Assembly: GCA_031398975.1 (NCBI GenBank) | Contig: JANNOI010000008.1 | Span: forward strand, 1 to 64,000 | DNA from: JAKFWI01 sp031398975 | GTDB taxonomy: Bacteria; Pseudomonadota; Alphaproteobacteria; Caulobacterales; Aquidulcibacteraceae | Direction: 5' to 3' | DNA: 64,000 nt | Part shown: positions 33,355 to 42,090 of the stretch, one piece after another | Position numbering within the stretch: position 1 is the first letter of the stretch | Layout: the number at the start of each line of letters is the position of its first letter | The notes under the pieces: generated by a model | Told to the model about the DNA's origin: nothing | Seen by the model: only the letters and a program-made list of their open reading frames with translations | Database searches by the model: none | Translations under genes and position numbers: made by a program

Positions 33355-34413
33355 ATGCGCGGCATCGCCACCTTCGTGGCCTGGACGTTCAGCGCGGCGC
33401 TGTTCTGTGCGGGGCTGTTTTTTTTGCTCGCGGCGACGTTTTTCGGGGCCAGTCCCGAGCGCGTGTTCGCCGCCGTCGGGACCGGGCGCACGGACGCGAT
33501 CATCGCCCTGCTGGCGTTCGTCTTCGGCACCGCCGCGACCGTCGCTGGCGCGGTGGCCACCGTCTATCTGACCAATCTGGGCCTGCGCCTCACCCAGGAT
33601 ACCGAGCGCCGCGAGGCCACCCGCTTTGCGGCCGAGAAGTTCGATGAGGCGGTGTCCCACGTCACCGGCGTGGCGGCGGCGGTAAATGAGCTGCACGTCG
33701 TGGCCGCCTGGCTGCTTCCCGCGCTGGACGCGTTTGCGGAGGGCTTCGCCGTGCCGCTGCACCAGCTGCGCGAAACCGATCTTGAGCGCCTGACGCGCCA
33801 GCACGGGGACACCGCGCTCTTCGCCGCTGACGCGGTGACGCGGCTGGCGGATGCGGTGGAGGCGGCGGTGCGGGATGATTTCACCCGGTTCGCCCTCGCC
33901 CGGCGGGCGCCGGCGCCCCATTCGTCGCTGCCTCCGGAGGCCCTGGGCGCGCCGCTTCCGCTGCACGAATTGCCGGCCGCGCCGGCGCGGCTGCGCCTGG
34001 CGGCCTTGCGCCTGCGCCGCCAGCCGGCCTGGCGCATGGTCGAGGCGCGTCTGGTGGCCGATGCGGCGGCCTCTGGCGGGGAGGGTGCGCCCGAAGGCCA
34101 GAACGCACGGGTTTTGTTGTTTGCGGGCGCCTTGATCGACGCGTGGTACGAGCGTGCGCCCGGCGCCTCCCCGCACCGGGTGTTCGTATCAGGCGCGGCG
34201 TTCCTGGCCGACCTGAGCAGCGCCGCGCCAGACGGGCAGGCCCTGATGGCGGCGATGCGCGAGAAATATCCCGACGCCCTGCCGAAGCGCTTCTCGTTTC
34301 CCGCGGCGTTTGACGCCGCAAGCGCGTTCAGCCCCGCCTTTGCGCGCACCCTGGCGGCCGCACGCAGCCTGCGGGCGCTAGGCCTGCTGCAAGGCCCGCC
34401 GCCGGAGCCGTGA
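33355..34413 (+). CDS. Membrane protein of unknown function (352 residues)
   Basis: The N-terminus has two hydrophobic segments (FVAWTFSAALFCAGLFFLLAA, about 7-27, and IIALLAFVFGTAATVAGAVA, about 48-67) followed by a long soluble helical part of about 280 residues. The pattern suggests a membrane-anchored cytoplasmic domain. No family is recognised. ATG 33355 is chosen; an in-frame alternative further upstream overlaps the DUF4169 gene. Confidence 0.6.
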   Translation: MRGIATFVAWTFSAALFCAGLFFLLAATFFGASPERVFAAVGTGRTDAIIALLAFVFGTAATVAGAVATVYLTNLGLRLTQDTERREATRFAAEKFDEAVSHVTGVAAAVNELHVVAAWLLPALDAFAEGFAVPLHQLRETDLERLTRQHGDTALFAADAVTRLADAVEAAVRDDFTRFALARRAPAPHSSLPPEALGAPLPLHELPAAPARLRLAALRLRRQPAWRMVEARLVADAAASGGEGAPEGQNARVLLFAGALIDAWYERAPGASPHRVFVSGAAFLADLSSAAPDGQALMAAMREKYPDALPKRFSFPAAFDAASAFSPAFARTLAAARSLRALGLLQGPPPEP

Positions 34414-34429
34414 GGCGGCCCCGCTCGCG

Positions 34430-35032
34430 TTAGCCGGGCCCCGCATCCTTCGCATTGGCGCGGGCAAGCGCGGGGCGCGCCGCGCAGCGTTCGAGCCACG
34501 CATCGACCTTCGCCCCCGCAGGAACCATCTGGCGCGCCCACAAGCCCATGGCGGAGATCAGAATATCGGCGCCGGAGAAGCGCTCGCCCAAAAGGTGCGG
34601 GCCGCCCTCCAAGGCGGCGAGAATACGGTGATCCATCTCCGCGCGGCCCCGAAACGTCGCTGCCAGAACGGGATTGTCCTCAAGCCCGGCATAGGAATGG
34701 CTGATCACCGGCTCGATCACGCCCCCGCAATATGCGAGCCATGACAGATAGGGCCCGCGCAGCGGATCGCCCACAGGTACCCCGATGCCGGCGTCGGGGT
34801 AGAGGTCGGTCAGGTAGAGGAAGATCGCGGGGGATTCGGTGATCAGCGCGCCGTCATGCACCAGCGCGGGCACTTTCTTGTCGGGGTGGGGATTGCGCGG
34901 GTCGGGCGCGCCTTCGCCGGTCCGCATCCGGGGGATGTCGACATAGACGATGTCGTAGGGCGCGTTCAGCTCCTCCAGGAGCCAGAGGACGCGCGAGGAA
35001 CGCGATTGGGGAGCGTGATACAGCGTGAGCAC
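34430..35032 (-). CDS. Glutathione S-transferase family protein
   Basis: The 200-residue protein has a thioredoxin-like N-terminal domain (LTLYHAPQSRSSRVLWLLEE, VPALVHDG, ITESPAIFLYL with the cis-Pro and glutathione-binding Glu-Ser) and a helical C-terminal domain (GERFSGADILISAMGLWA). The active-site region has serine rather than cysteine. GTG 35032 is preferred because GGAGGA lies just upstream; TTG 35056 also opens the frame. The substrate is not known. Confidence 0.87.
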   Translation of the reverse strand: MLTLYHAPQSRSSRVLWLLEELNAPYDIVYVDIPRMRTGEGAPDPRNPHPDKKVPALVHDGALITESPAIFLYLTDLYPDAGIGVPVGDPLRGPYLSWLAYCGGVIEPVISHSYAGLEDNPVLAATFRGRAEMDHRILAALEGGPHLLGERFSGADILISAMGLWARQMVPAGAKVDAWLERCAARPALARANAKDAGPG

Positions 35033-35186
35033 GGACGTTCCTCCGGGCGGCGACAATCCGCGGCCGCGACTATAAAAAGAAAGAACGAAAGCGCCGTCAA
35101 ACGCCGCGAAACCAGCCGCCGCGCGCGCCGTTGTCTTGGCAGGGCGGTGGAACGCTACGGCATCCGCCGGAACGGGAGTTTACGCG

Positions 35187-35414
35187 ATGATCGAAGGCCA
35201 AATCCGCGAGCACATGGAGGTCGTCGGCTCGGACGATAAACATGTCGGCAAGGTCGATAACATCCTCGGCGACCAGATCGAACTCACGCGCGAGATGGCG
35301 GTGGGCAAGCACCATTTGCTGCCGATCAGCCTGGTAGCCTTCGTCGATGACAAGGTTCACCTCGCCGTGACCGAAAACGAAGCCAAGGCGCGCTGGGTGG
35401 AGAAGCCGCACTAG
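35187..35414 (+). CDS. DUF2171 family small protein
   Basis: The 75-residue protein MIEGQIREHMEVVGSDDKHV... followed by GKVDNILGDQIELT and KHHLLPISLVAFVDDKVHL matches the PRC-barrel-like DUF2171 family (I-x-E-H-M-E-V-V-G-S-D-G, later H-H-x-[IL]-P). The role is unknown. ATG 35187 is chosen over an earlier in-frame GTG. Its TAG is the first triplet of repeat copy 5. Confidence 0.8.
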   Translation: MIEGQIREHMEVVGSDDKHVGKVDNILGDQIELTREMAVGKHHLLPISLVAFVDDKVHLAVTENEAKARWVEKPH

Positions 35415-35524
35415 ATCGGCTCCCGATTGGATTGAATCAATCCAATCGAGAAAAACCGCTCTACACTTTAAGGTAGACCGTTTCTCGTCCGAAAACCGCG
35501 TAACACTTTTCGGGAGACGGCCTG
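35412..35524. repeat. Two-hairpin intergenic repeat, copy 5
   Basis: Hairpin A (35412-35463) and hairpin B (about 35474-35524) are in the same order as copy 1. The left arm is mutated (TAGATCGGCTCCCGATTGG) and the right end reads CGGCCTG instead of CGGTCTA. It lies between the convergent DUF2171 and fumC genes and supplies the DUF2171 stop. The rest of the gap to fumC (35525-35605) has no gene. Confidence 0.95.
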
Positions 35525-35605
35525 GGCGCCGACCATACATCACAGAAGCAGGGTGAGCGGGGGCGGCGTCGCGGGCGCGGCCCCCGCTGCGCGTTGGGCG
35601 TGCGT

Positions 35606-36994
35606 TCAGCCCGGCCCGATCATCTTTTCCGGCCGCACGATCGCGTCGTATTCGGCATCGCTCACCAGGCCGCTGGCGAGCGCTTCGGCCCGCAATGTCG
35701 TGCCGTTCTTGTGCGCGGTCTTGGCGATCTTGGCCGCCGCATCGTAGCCGATCTTGGGCGCGAGCGCGGTGACGAGCATCAAGGAGCGCTCCATCAGGGC
35801 CTGAATGACATCGGTGCGGGGGGTGAGGCCGTCGATGCAATGGGTGGCGAAGCTCACCGCGGCGTCCCCCAACAGCCTGGCCGATTGCAGGAACGCATAG
35901 GCCACCACCGGCTTGAACACGTTCAGCTCGAAATGGCCTTGGCTCGCGGCGAAGCTGATCGTGGCGTGGTTGCCGAACACCTGCGCGCACACCATCGTCA
36001 GCGCCTCGCACTGGGTGGGGTTCACCTTGCCGGGCATGATCGAGGAGCCGGGCTCGTTTTCCGGCAATTGCAGCTCCCCCAGGCCCGAGCGGGGGCCCGA
36101 GCCCAGGAAGCGGATATCGTTGGCGATCTTGAACAGATCGGCGGCCAGCGCGTTCAGCGCGCCGTGCGCATAGGTAAGCCCCCCGTGGGAGGCCAAAGCT
36201 TCGAACTTGTTCGGCGCGGTCACCAGCGGCAGGCGCGCGATCCGGGCGGCCTTGGCGGCGAACAATTCGGCAAAGCCCGCCGGCGCGTTCAGCCCCGTAC
36301 CCACCGCCGTCCCCCCCTGGGCCAGCTCGAACAGGTCGAGCTGGGCCTCCTCGATGCGGCGGATCCCGTTCTCCACCGCGTGCGCGTAGCCGGAGAATTC
36401 CTGCCCGAGGGTGAGGGGCGTGGCGTCCTGGGTGTGCGTGCGGCCAATCTTGATGATGTCCTTGAAGGCCTCCTGCTTGACCTTCAGCGCGGCGTGCAGG
36501 CGTGCGAGGCCGGGCAGGGTCACCGTGGCGAGCGTTTGCGCGGCCGCGATATGCATGGCGGTGGGGAAGGTGTCGTTGGAGGATTGCGAGAGGTTCACAT
36601 GGTCGTTCGGGTGGACGGGCTTCTTCGAGCCCATCGTTCCGCCCAGCAGCTCGATCGCGCGGTTGGAGATCACCTCATTGGCGTTCATGTTGGTCTGGGT
36701 GCCCGAGCCGGTTTGCCAGACGACGAGGGGGAAATGGGCGTCGAGGGTCCCCTCGATCACCTCCTGCGCCGCGGTCACGATGGCGTCCCCAAGGGCGGGG
36801 TCGAGCTGGCCCAGCTCCATATTGGCCTCCGCCGCCGCGCGCTTGACCACGCCCAGGGCGTGGATCAGCGGCCGGGGCATGCGCTCCTCGCCGATCTTGA
36901 AATTGCCGAGGCTACGTTGCGATTGCGCGCCCCAATAAACGCCCTCCTCCACCTCGATCGGGCCGGACGTATCGGTTTCGGTGCGGGTAGGCAT
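35606..36994 (-). CDS. fumC: Fumarate hydratase, class II
   Basis: FumC hydrates fumarate to malate in the TCA cycle, without an iron-sulfur cluster. The 462-residue protein has the superfamily signature GSSIMPGKVNPTQCEA, with earlier SGTQTNMNANEVISNRA, HPNDHVNLSQSSNDTFPTAM, GRTHTQDATPLTLGQEFSGY and GGTAVGTGLNAP. ATG 36994 gives the normal start. It stands alone between the DUF2171 and rusA genes. Confidence 0.97.
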   Translation of the reverse strand: MPTRTETDTSGPIEVEEGVYWGAQSQRSLGNFKIGEERMPRPLIHALGVVKRAAAEANMELGQLDPALGDAIVTAAQEVIEGTLDAHFPLVVWQTGSGTQTNMNANEVISNRAIELLGGTMGSKKPVHPNDHVNLSQSSNDTFPTAMHIAAAQTLATVTLPGLARLHAALKVKQEAFKDIIKIGRTHTQDATPLTLGQEFSGYAHAVENGIRRIEEAQLDLFELAQGGTAVGTGLNAPAGFAELFAAKAARIARLPLVTAPNKFEALASHGGLTYAHGALNALAADLFKIANDIRFLGSGPRSGLGELQLPENEPGSSIMPGKVNPTQCEALTMVCAQVFGNHATISFAASQGHFELNVFKPVVAYAFLQSARLLGDAAVSFATHCIDGLTPRTDVIQALMERSLMLVTALAPKIGYDAAAKIAKTAHKNGTTLRAEALASGLVSDAEYDAIVRPEKMIGPG

Positions 36995-37087
36995 GGGCGG
37001 TGGTCCTTCGCGATTGCGCTATGGCGCTAGCATACTCGCCTCTACCCAGGAACGCGGTAAACGGCATGTCTGGGCGAGAGGCGGGCG

Positions 37088-37462
37088 ATGTTCGAGGAGT
37101 GCGACGCGCTGAAATGGACGGGCGGGGCCAAGGTGCGCTGGGCGCGCGCGGACGGGGCCTTCTATTTGCGCCTCGATGCGGTCACCAGCCAGGCGCGGGT
37201 GTACAAGCAGACGCTCGACCACTTCTTTCGCCGCGATTTCCGCGATTGGCGCCCGCTCTACGGGGATTTCAACGTCGAGATCCTGGTCGAGGTGCGGCCC
37301 GGCCTCCCGGCCATCGACCTCGACAACGTCGCCAAGGCGGTGCTGGACGGGGTGAAGGGCGCGCTGTTTTTCGATGACGCCCAGGTCGCGCGCCTGCTGG
37401 TGCAGCGGGTGGCGGCGAGCGACGAGCGGATCACGATCCGTGTCGCGCCGCTTGCGCCGTGA
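37088..37462 (+). CDS. RusA-like crossover junction endodeoxyribonuclease
   Basis: RusA enzymes resolve Holliday junctions and are usually phage-derived. The 124-residue product has the family's core: a beta-rich start, LPAIDLDNVAKAVLDGVKGA (catalytic Asp residues, D-x-D-N) and LFFDDAQVARLLVQR (third acidic site). Nothing else phage-like is beside it, so it may be a domesticated copy. The start may be ATG 37088. It is convergent with sspB; the ends are three bases apart. Confidence 0.85.
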   Translation: MFEECDALKWTGGAKVRWARADGAFYLRLDAVTSQARVYKQTLDHFFRRDFRDWRPLYGDFNVEILVEVRPGLPAIDLDNVAKAVLDGVKGALFFDDAQVARLLVQRVAASDERITIRVAPLAP

Positions 37463-37465
37463 AAG

Positions 37466-37924
37466 CTATTTCTTGCGGAACGCATCGAGGCTTACGATGG
37501 CGCCCTCCGCCGGGCCGGCCTCCGCGGCGGTCGCTTGCGCCTCCGGCTCGTTGAGGCCCGGCAGGCCGCCCTGCTCGAACTGCAGGCCGAAGCGCACGCT
37601 CGGGTCGTAAAACCGCGTCAGCGCCGCGAAGGGGCAAACGATCGGCTGCGGCTGGCCGGCGAATTTCAGGATCACGCGGAAGCGGTCCGGGAACACTTCG
37701 AGGTCCCAGAATTGGTGCTCCAGCACGATCGTCATCTCGTCGGGGTAACGCTGGCGCAATTGGTCGGGCACGACCACGCCCGGATGCTGGGTGCGGAAGG
37801 TGATGTAGAAATGGTGGCGCCCCGGCAGGCCGCGGGGGCCGATGGCGCGCTCGAGCGCGGCGCGCACGACGTTGCGCATCGCGTCCTGCGTCAGGTTTTC
37901 GTACCCGATCAGATCGTCCGCCAC
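37466..37924 (-). CDS. sspB: ClpXP adaptor protein SspB (alphaproteobacterial type)
   Basis: SspB tethers ssrA-tagged proteins to ClpX for degradation. The sequence has the family core DLIGYENLTQDAMRNVVRAA, GRHHFYITFRTQHPGVVVPD, MTIVLEHQFWDLEV and RFYDPSVRFGLQFE, and ends in DAFRKK; the tail usually docks on ClpX. GTG 37924, preceded by AAGGAGAG, fits better than an earlier ATG (37948). The ssrA gene, which makes the tags, is only about 0.9 kb away on the same strand. Confidence 0.93.
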   Translation of the reverse strand: MADDLIGYENLTQDAMRNVVRAALERAIGPRGLPGRHHFYITFRTQHPGVVVPDQLRQRYPDEMTIVLEHQFWDLEVFPDRFRVILKFAGQPQPIVCPFAALTRFYDPSVRFGLQFEQGGLPGLNEPEAQATAAEAGPAEGAIVSLDAFRKK

Positions 37925-38090
37925 CGGCGCTCTCTCCTTGCGTGTCATAGGCAAGGCACGACCCTTCGCGCGTTCTGCCCGAGCCGTCAACGCGCGCGCT
38001 TGCGAAACGGGAATCACCCGCCCCCGCACGGCCCGCAACGCGAAAACGGCCCTTGGCCCGCCACGCCCGCATCGAGCGTGATTAAATGGG

Positions 38091-38483
38091 CTACACGATC
38101 GTCACCATCGCCCCATAGGCCGCCAGCCGCACGTCGTGCGTGAGGAGCCGATAGGGTTCGGTGAGTGCGGTGGCCACCAGCATGCGGTCGAACGGATCGT
38201 CATGATGGCGCGGCAGGGTTTCGAGGGCCATCACATGCGAGGCTGTCACCGGCAGGATCGAGAAGCCGGAGGATTGGAAGAAGCCCGCAGCATCCGCCGC
38301 TGACATGGGCATGGCATGGACGCCCCGGCCGAGCGTGTGCTTGATGGCGATCTCCCACAGGCTGACGACGCCGACGAACAGCGAGGCCGCCGGGTCAAGG
38401 ATCAATGCGCGCGCAGCCTTGGAAAGGCGCGGACTGTCCTCCACCGCCCAAAGAGCGATGTGGGTGTCGAGCAGCAAGTTCAC
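38091..38483 (-). CDS. vapC: PIN-domain toxin, VapC family
   Basis: The 130-residue protein is a PIN ribonuclease of the VapC group: catalytic acidic residues in LLLDTHIALWAVED, the Glu in SLWEIAIKHTLG, and the Asp pair in HHDDPFDRMLVATA; the later THDVRLAAYG completes the site. It overlaps the antitoxin gene by four bases, as in typical TA modules. The target RNA cannot be inferred. Confidence 0.9.
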   Translation of the reverse strand: MNLLLDTHIALWAVEDSPRLSKAARALILDPAASLFVGVVSLWEIAIKHTLGRGVHAMPMSAADAAGFFQSSGFSILPVTASHVMALETLPRHHDDPFDRMLVATALTEPYRLLTHDVRLAAYGAMVTIV

Positions 38484-38725
38484 TCCGCGCGGTCCCCGAA
38501 GAGGGCGGCGGCTTCGGCTTCCAGTTCGGGGTCGGGCGCAGGCGTAGAGAAATGCCCTTTGGCCGCCCCGATGCGCGGGCCGGCCGGCGGCTTGGCAATC
38601 GGCGCCAGACGCGCAGCGGGCCTGCCGTCGCGCGCGATAACGATCTCGGCCTCCGCCCCGCTCTCCAGCGCCTCGACAAGCCGGGAAAGGTTGGACTGTG
38701 CTTCCAGCATGTTGACGACCCTCAT
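38480..38725 (-). CDS. vapB: Phd/YefM-family antitoxin (VapB partner)
   Basis: The 81-residue product has the Phd/YefM fold start (MLEAQSNLSRLVEALESG, EIVIARDGRPAARL) and an acidic C-terminal tail (DPELEAEAAALFGD) that should neutralise VapC. ATG 38725 opens with MRVVNM; a start at the second Met (38710) is possible. It is upstream of and coupled to vapC, and it is the nearest gene downstream of ssrA on this strand. Confidence 0.88.
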   Translation of the reverse strand: MRVVNMLEAQSNLSRLVEALESGAEAEIVIARDGRPAARLAPIAKPPAGPRIGAAKGHFSTPAPDPELEAEAAALFGDRAE

Positions 38726-38810
38726 CGACGGCCTCCTGGATTAGCCAAGTCTAGCTCATCATGGTCTCTCACGCCGTCAAGCCAGCAATCCCGCATCGTT
38801 GTAAACCTTA

Positions 38811-39128
38811 AGAAGTCCCCGGCTTCTGTTGCCAGGCGCCGGGGGGCCCCGCCTAGCGGAGCTGAGCCGCTAGGACTTTAAAGGCGGTTTCACCCGCACC
38901 GCTTACGCGGCGAGAGCGTAACCTTCAGCATGGTTGTCGTTGGCAACTATGGCTGTTCGGCCTATGACGGGACCACCCGGGCAAAAGCAACGTCCTTCAA
39001 CGTCCGTCGATCCTAATTCGGCCCCGCAACCGGCAACGATCCGGGAGGGTGGTGGAGCCGCCGGGAATCGCACCCGGGTCCGATCCGTCTATCTCCGCGC
39101 GTTTATCGCCATAGTCCGGGCGAACCCG
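38811..39128 (-). ncRNA. ssrA: tmRNA, circularly permuted two-piece form
   Basis: On the minus strand the acceptor piece comes first and ends in GGGTGCGATTCCCGGC, then CGGCTCCACCA at 39050. A 24-base spacer (39026-39049) follows, then the coding piece starts GGGGCCGAATTAGGATCG at 39025. The 5' GGGGCCG pairs with CGGCUCC to form the acceptor stem. The tag frame (38944 down to 38903) reads ANDNHAEGYALAA then UAA. Downstream are a strong stem (CCTAGCGG with CCGCTAGG) and AAGTCC pairing GGACTT near 38812. A TATCTT at 39138-39143 is a possible -10. Exact ends of both pieces are estimates. Confidence 0.93.
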
Positions 39129-40035
39129 GACAACGCTAAGATAGGCCGCATCGCGCCCCGCCGAAAGCCCCCCCTCGCGCGCGCTGTTGGCGGAGGGAGT
39201 GGAGTTCGCGCCCGCGCAAGGTTAAGCTCGCAGGCGGTGGCGGAGGGCGGCCGGGTGGTCGATGTTTTTATCTCGTATGCGCGCGCCGAGATCGAGCGGG
39301 CGCGGCCGCTGAACGCGGCCTTGCAGGGCTTCGGGCTCTCGACCTTCTTCGACGTCGAAGGCCTCGACGGTTCGGACGAATTCCCGGACGAGATCGATCG
39401 CGCGCTGCGCGCCGCCGGCTGCGTGATCGGGGTGTGGAGCCCGCATGCGCTTTCCCGCCCTTGGGTGAAAAAGGAGGCGCGGATCGGCGCCCATCGCGGC
39501 GTGCTGATCACCGCGCGCATCGCGCCTTTGGTGTTGGAGGAGCACACCACCGAATTCGCCGGCCGGCACCTGAGCGATCTGGAGGGTTTCAGCGGCGATC
39601 TTTCCCATGCGGGGTTTCTCGAGCTCATGCGCGCGGTGGCGGAAAAGCTGAACCGGCCGACGCTGCGTCAGCTCATCGTATTGGCGGCGCGCTCGGGCGC
39701 TGCTCCCGCCGCCGCCGCCCACCCGCGAGGTCCGTCCGAAGGCGTCGCCGCCCAGCGCTGGAAGCAGATCGAAGCCAGCCTCGATCCCCGCGATTACGAA
39801 GACTTTTTGGCCATGTTCCCCCAAGCCCCCGAATGCTTCGAAGCCCGCCGGCATAAGCGGCAGCTGGAGGATTGGGCGCGCGTCGCGAAGGATGATCCGG
39901 AGGCGCTGGAGGATTTCCTGGAGCGCGGCGTAGGCCAGGCAGCAGGCGGCCGAGCGTGCGGCGTCCCCGAGGCGGCGGCCCGGCGCGGTCTGGCGCGACG
40001 CGATCCCCGGGCTGCCGGAAAGCGCCTGCCCGGAA

Positions 40036-40767
<732 letters not shown>

Positions 40768-40838
40768 AGGTGTGCTTATTGATTTGTTAAATTGTGCAAA
40801 AAACCGAATCAGGAGGGTCTCGAACGGCTAACGGGGGT

Positions 40839-40858
40839 CTGGGGGCCTCGGCCCCCAG
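40839..40858. terminator. GC-rich inverted repeat after the TIR-SUMF1 gene
   Basis: CTGGGGGCC-TC-GGCCCCCAG forms a 9-bp stem with a 2-base loop, 72 bases after the SUMF1 stop and 46 before thyA. There is no T-run, so it may be a terminator of the Rho-assisted kind, or a processing or cruciform signal. Just upstream (40768-40811) is an AT-rich patch unusual for this genome. Confidence 0.4.
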
Positions 40859-40904
40859 CGCTTGCCCGCTCGCCGAATCGGCGCTTCGTGCTTAGATCGT
40901 GGCC

Positions 40905-41708
40905 ATGCATCCCGAGCGGCAATATCTCGATCTTCTCGCCGATCTGCTCGCGCGCGGCGTGCGGCAGGCGGATCGAACGGGGGTGGGGACGCTGTCGCTG
41001 TTCGGGCGCCAGATGCGGTTCGATCTCGCCGACGGCTTCCCGCTGCTGACCACCAAGAAGCTGCATCTGCGCTCGATCGTGGTGGAGCTGCTCTGGTTCC
41101 TGCGCGGGGACACCAATATCGCCTGGCTGAACGCGCGCGGCGTGTCGATCTGGGATGAATGGGCCGATGCGAACGGCGATCTCGGGCCCGTCTATGGCCG
41201 GCAATGGCGCAGCTGGGCCGCGCCCGACGGGCGTGTGATCGACCAGATCGCCGCTCTGGTGGAGGGGCTGACGGCCAACCCCGCCTCGCGCCGCCACATC
41301 GTCACCGCCTGGAACCCCGCCGATATCGCCGCCGCCGCGCTCCCCCCCTGCCATTGCCTGTTCCAATTCCATGTCGCGGAGGGCCGCCTCTCCTGCCAGC
41401 TCTATCAGCGCTCGGGCGACGCCTTCCTCGGCGTGCCGTTCAACATCGCAAGCTATTCCCTGCTGACCCTGATGACCGCCCAGGCGGTGGGCCTGAAGCC
41501 CGGGGAATTCATCCTCACCCTGGGCGACGCACACCTCTATCTCAACCATGTCGACCAGGCGCGCGCGCAGCTTACCCGCGAGCCGTTCCCCTTTCCCCGC
41601 ATGGTCCTCAACCCCGAAAAGCGCGATCTCTTCGCGTTTGAGCCCGAGGATTTCGAACTCGTCGGCTACCAGGCGCATAAGCACATCAAGGCCCCGGTGG
41701 CGGTGTGA
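40905..41708 (+). CDS. thyA: Thymidylate synthase
   Basis: ThyA methylates dUMP with methylene-THF. The 267-residue protein has the normal length; motifs are MRFDLADGFPLLTTKKLHLRS, the catalytic Cys in ALPPCHCLFQFHV, SCQLYQRSGDAFLGVPFNIAS and the C-terminal VAV that closes the active site. ATG 40905 is typical; GTG 40899 is also in frame. Its stop overlaps the next gene (GTGA). It heads the unit thyA, two small membrane genes, folA. Confidence 0.97.
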   Translation: MHPERQYLDLLADLLARGVRQADRTGVGTLSLFGRQMRFDLADGFPLLTTKKLHLRSIVVELLWFLRGDTNIAWLNARGVSIWDEWADANGDLGPVYGRQWRSWAAPDGRVIDQIAALVEGLTANPASRRHIVTAWNPADIAAAALPPCHCLFQFHVAEGRLSCQLYQRSGDAFLGVPFNIASYSLLTLMTAQAVGLKPGEFILTLGDAHLYLNHVDQARAQLTREPFPFPRMVLNPEKRDLFAFEPEDFELVGYQAHKHIKAPVAV

Positions 41709-41947
41709 GGCGGCGCGCCCCCGACCCCCGCGACGCTGATCCGGAGGTCCGCAAGGAACGGATCAAGCTGTTGTCGGCCGCGGCCAACGCATTCGGCCTT
41801 GCACTGTTTATCGGCGCGCTTGTGGGGCCGTTCGTTGACCCCAACCGCTCGATCGAACTGTGGCGCACGCTCTCGGCGATCACATCCGGGGTCGGTTGCG
41901 TGCTTTTCGCGTTTTGGGTTCTGCGTTATATGAAAAGCAGAGGATGA
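41705..41947 (+). CDS. Small two-helix membrane protein between thyA and folA
   Basis: The 80-residue product has a basic N-terminus and two hydrophobic helices, NAFGLALFIGALVGPFV and LSAITSGVGCVLFAFWVL. GTG 41705 overlaps the thyA stop by four bases and its own stop overlaps the next gene (ATGA). No family is recognised. Its tight coupling to thyA and folA suggests it is made along with them; a function in folate or nucleotide handling would be a guess. Confidence 0.75.
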   Translation: MRRRAPDPRDADPEVRKERIKLLSAAANAFGLALFIGALVGPFVDPNRSIELWRTLSAITSGVGCVLFAFWVLRYMKSRG

Positions 41948-42090
41948 TGATGGATCCGTTTCTCCAATCTGCGATCGGGTTCGCGTTCGGCGTGACGCTC
42001 TTCGCCTTCGGCATCCGCTATATCGTTCCTTGGGCCGATCGGGTCGCCGACCAGCTCGAAACCCGCCGCGCGCCCCCGCCGGCGGAGTGA
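41944..42090 (+). CDS. Small single-helix membrane protein upstream of folA
   Basis: The 48-residue peptide MMMDPFLQSAIGFAFGVTLF continues through FGIRYIVPWADRVADQLETR to a Pro/Glu end. One membrane helix (residues about 8-26) is followed by a cytoplasmic tail. ATG 41944 overlaps the preceding stop (ATGA); codons 41947 and 41950 are also ATG. Its TGA overlaps the folA GTG. No family is recognised. Confidence 0.7.
   Translation: MMMDPFLQSAIGFAFGVTLFAFGIRYIVPWADRVADQLETRRAPPPAE

Noticed and set aside
38934..39254. N-terminal extension of the TIR protein through the ssrA region
   Set aside because: This DNA folds and reads as tmRNA on the other strand; the TIR domain starts at GTG 39255 with its own ribosome site.
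41686..41883. Minus-strand small frame over the thyA-folA small genes
   Set aside because: The plus-strand frames have matching overlaps and membrane helices; the reverse frame has neither a ribosome site nor a pattern.
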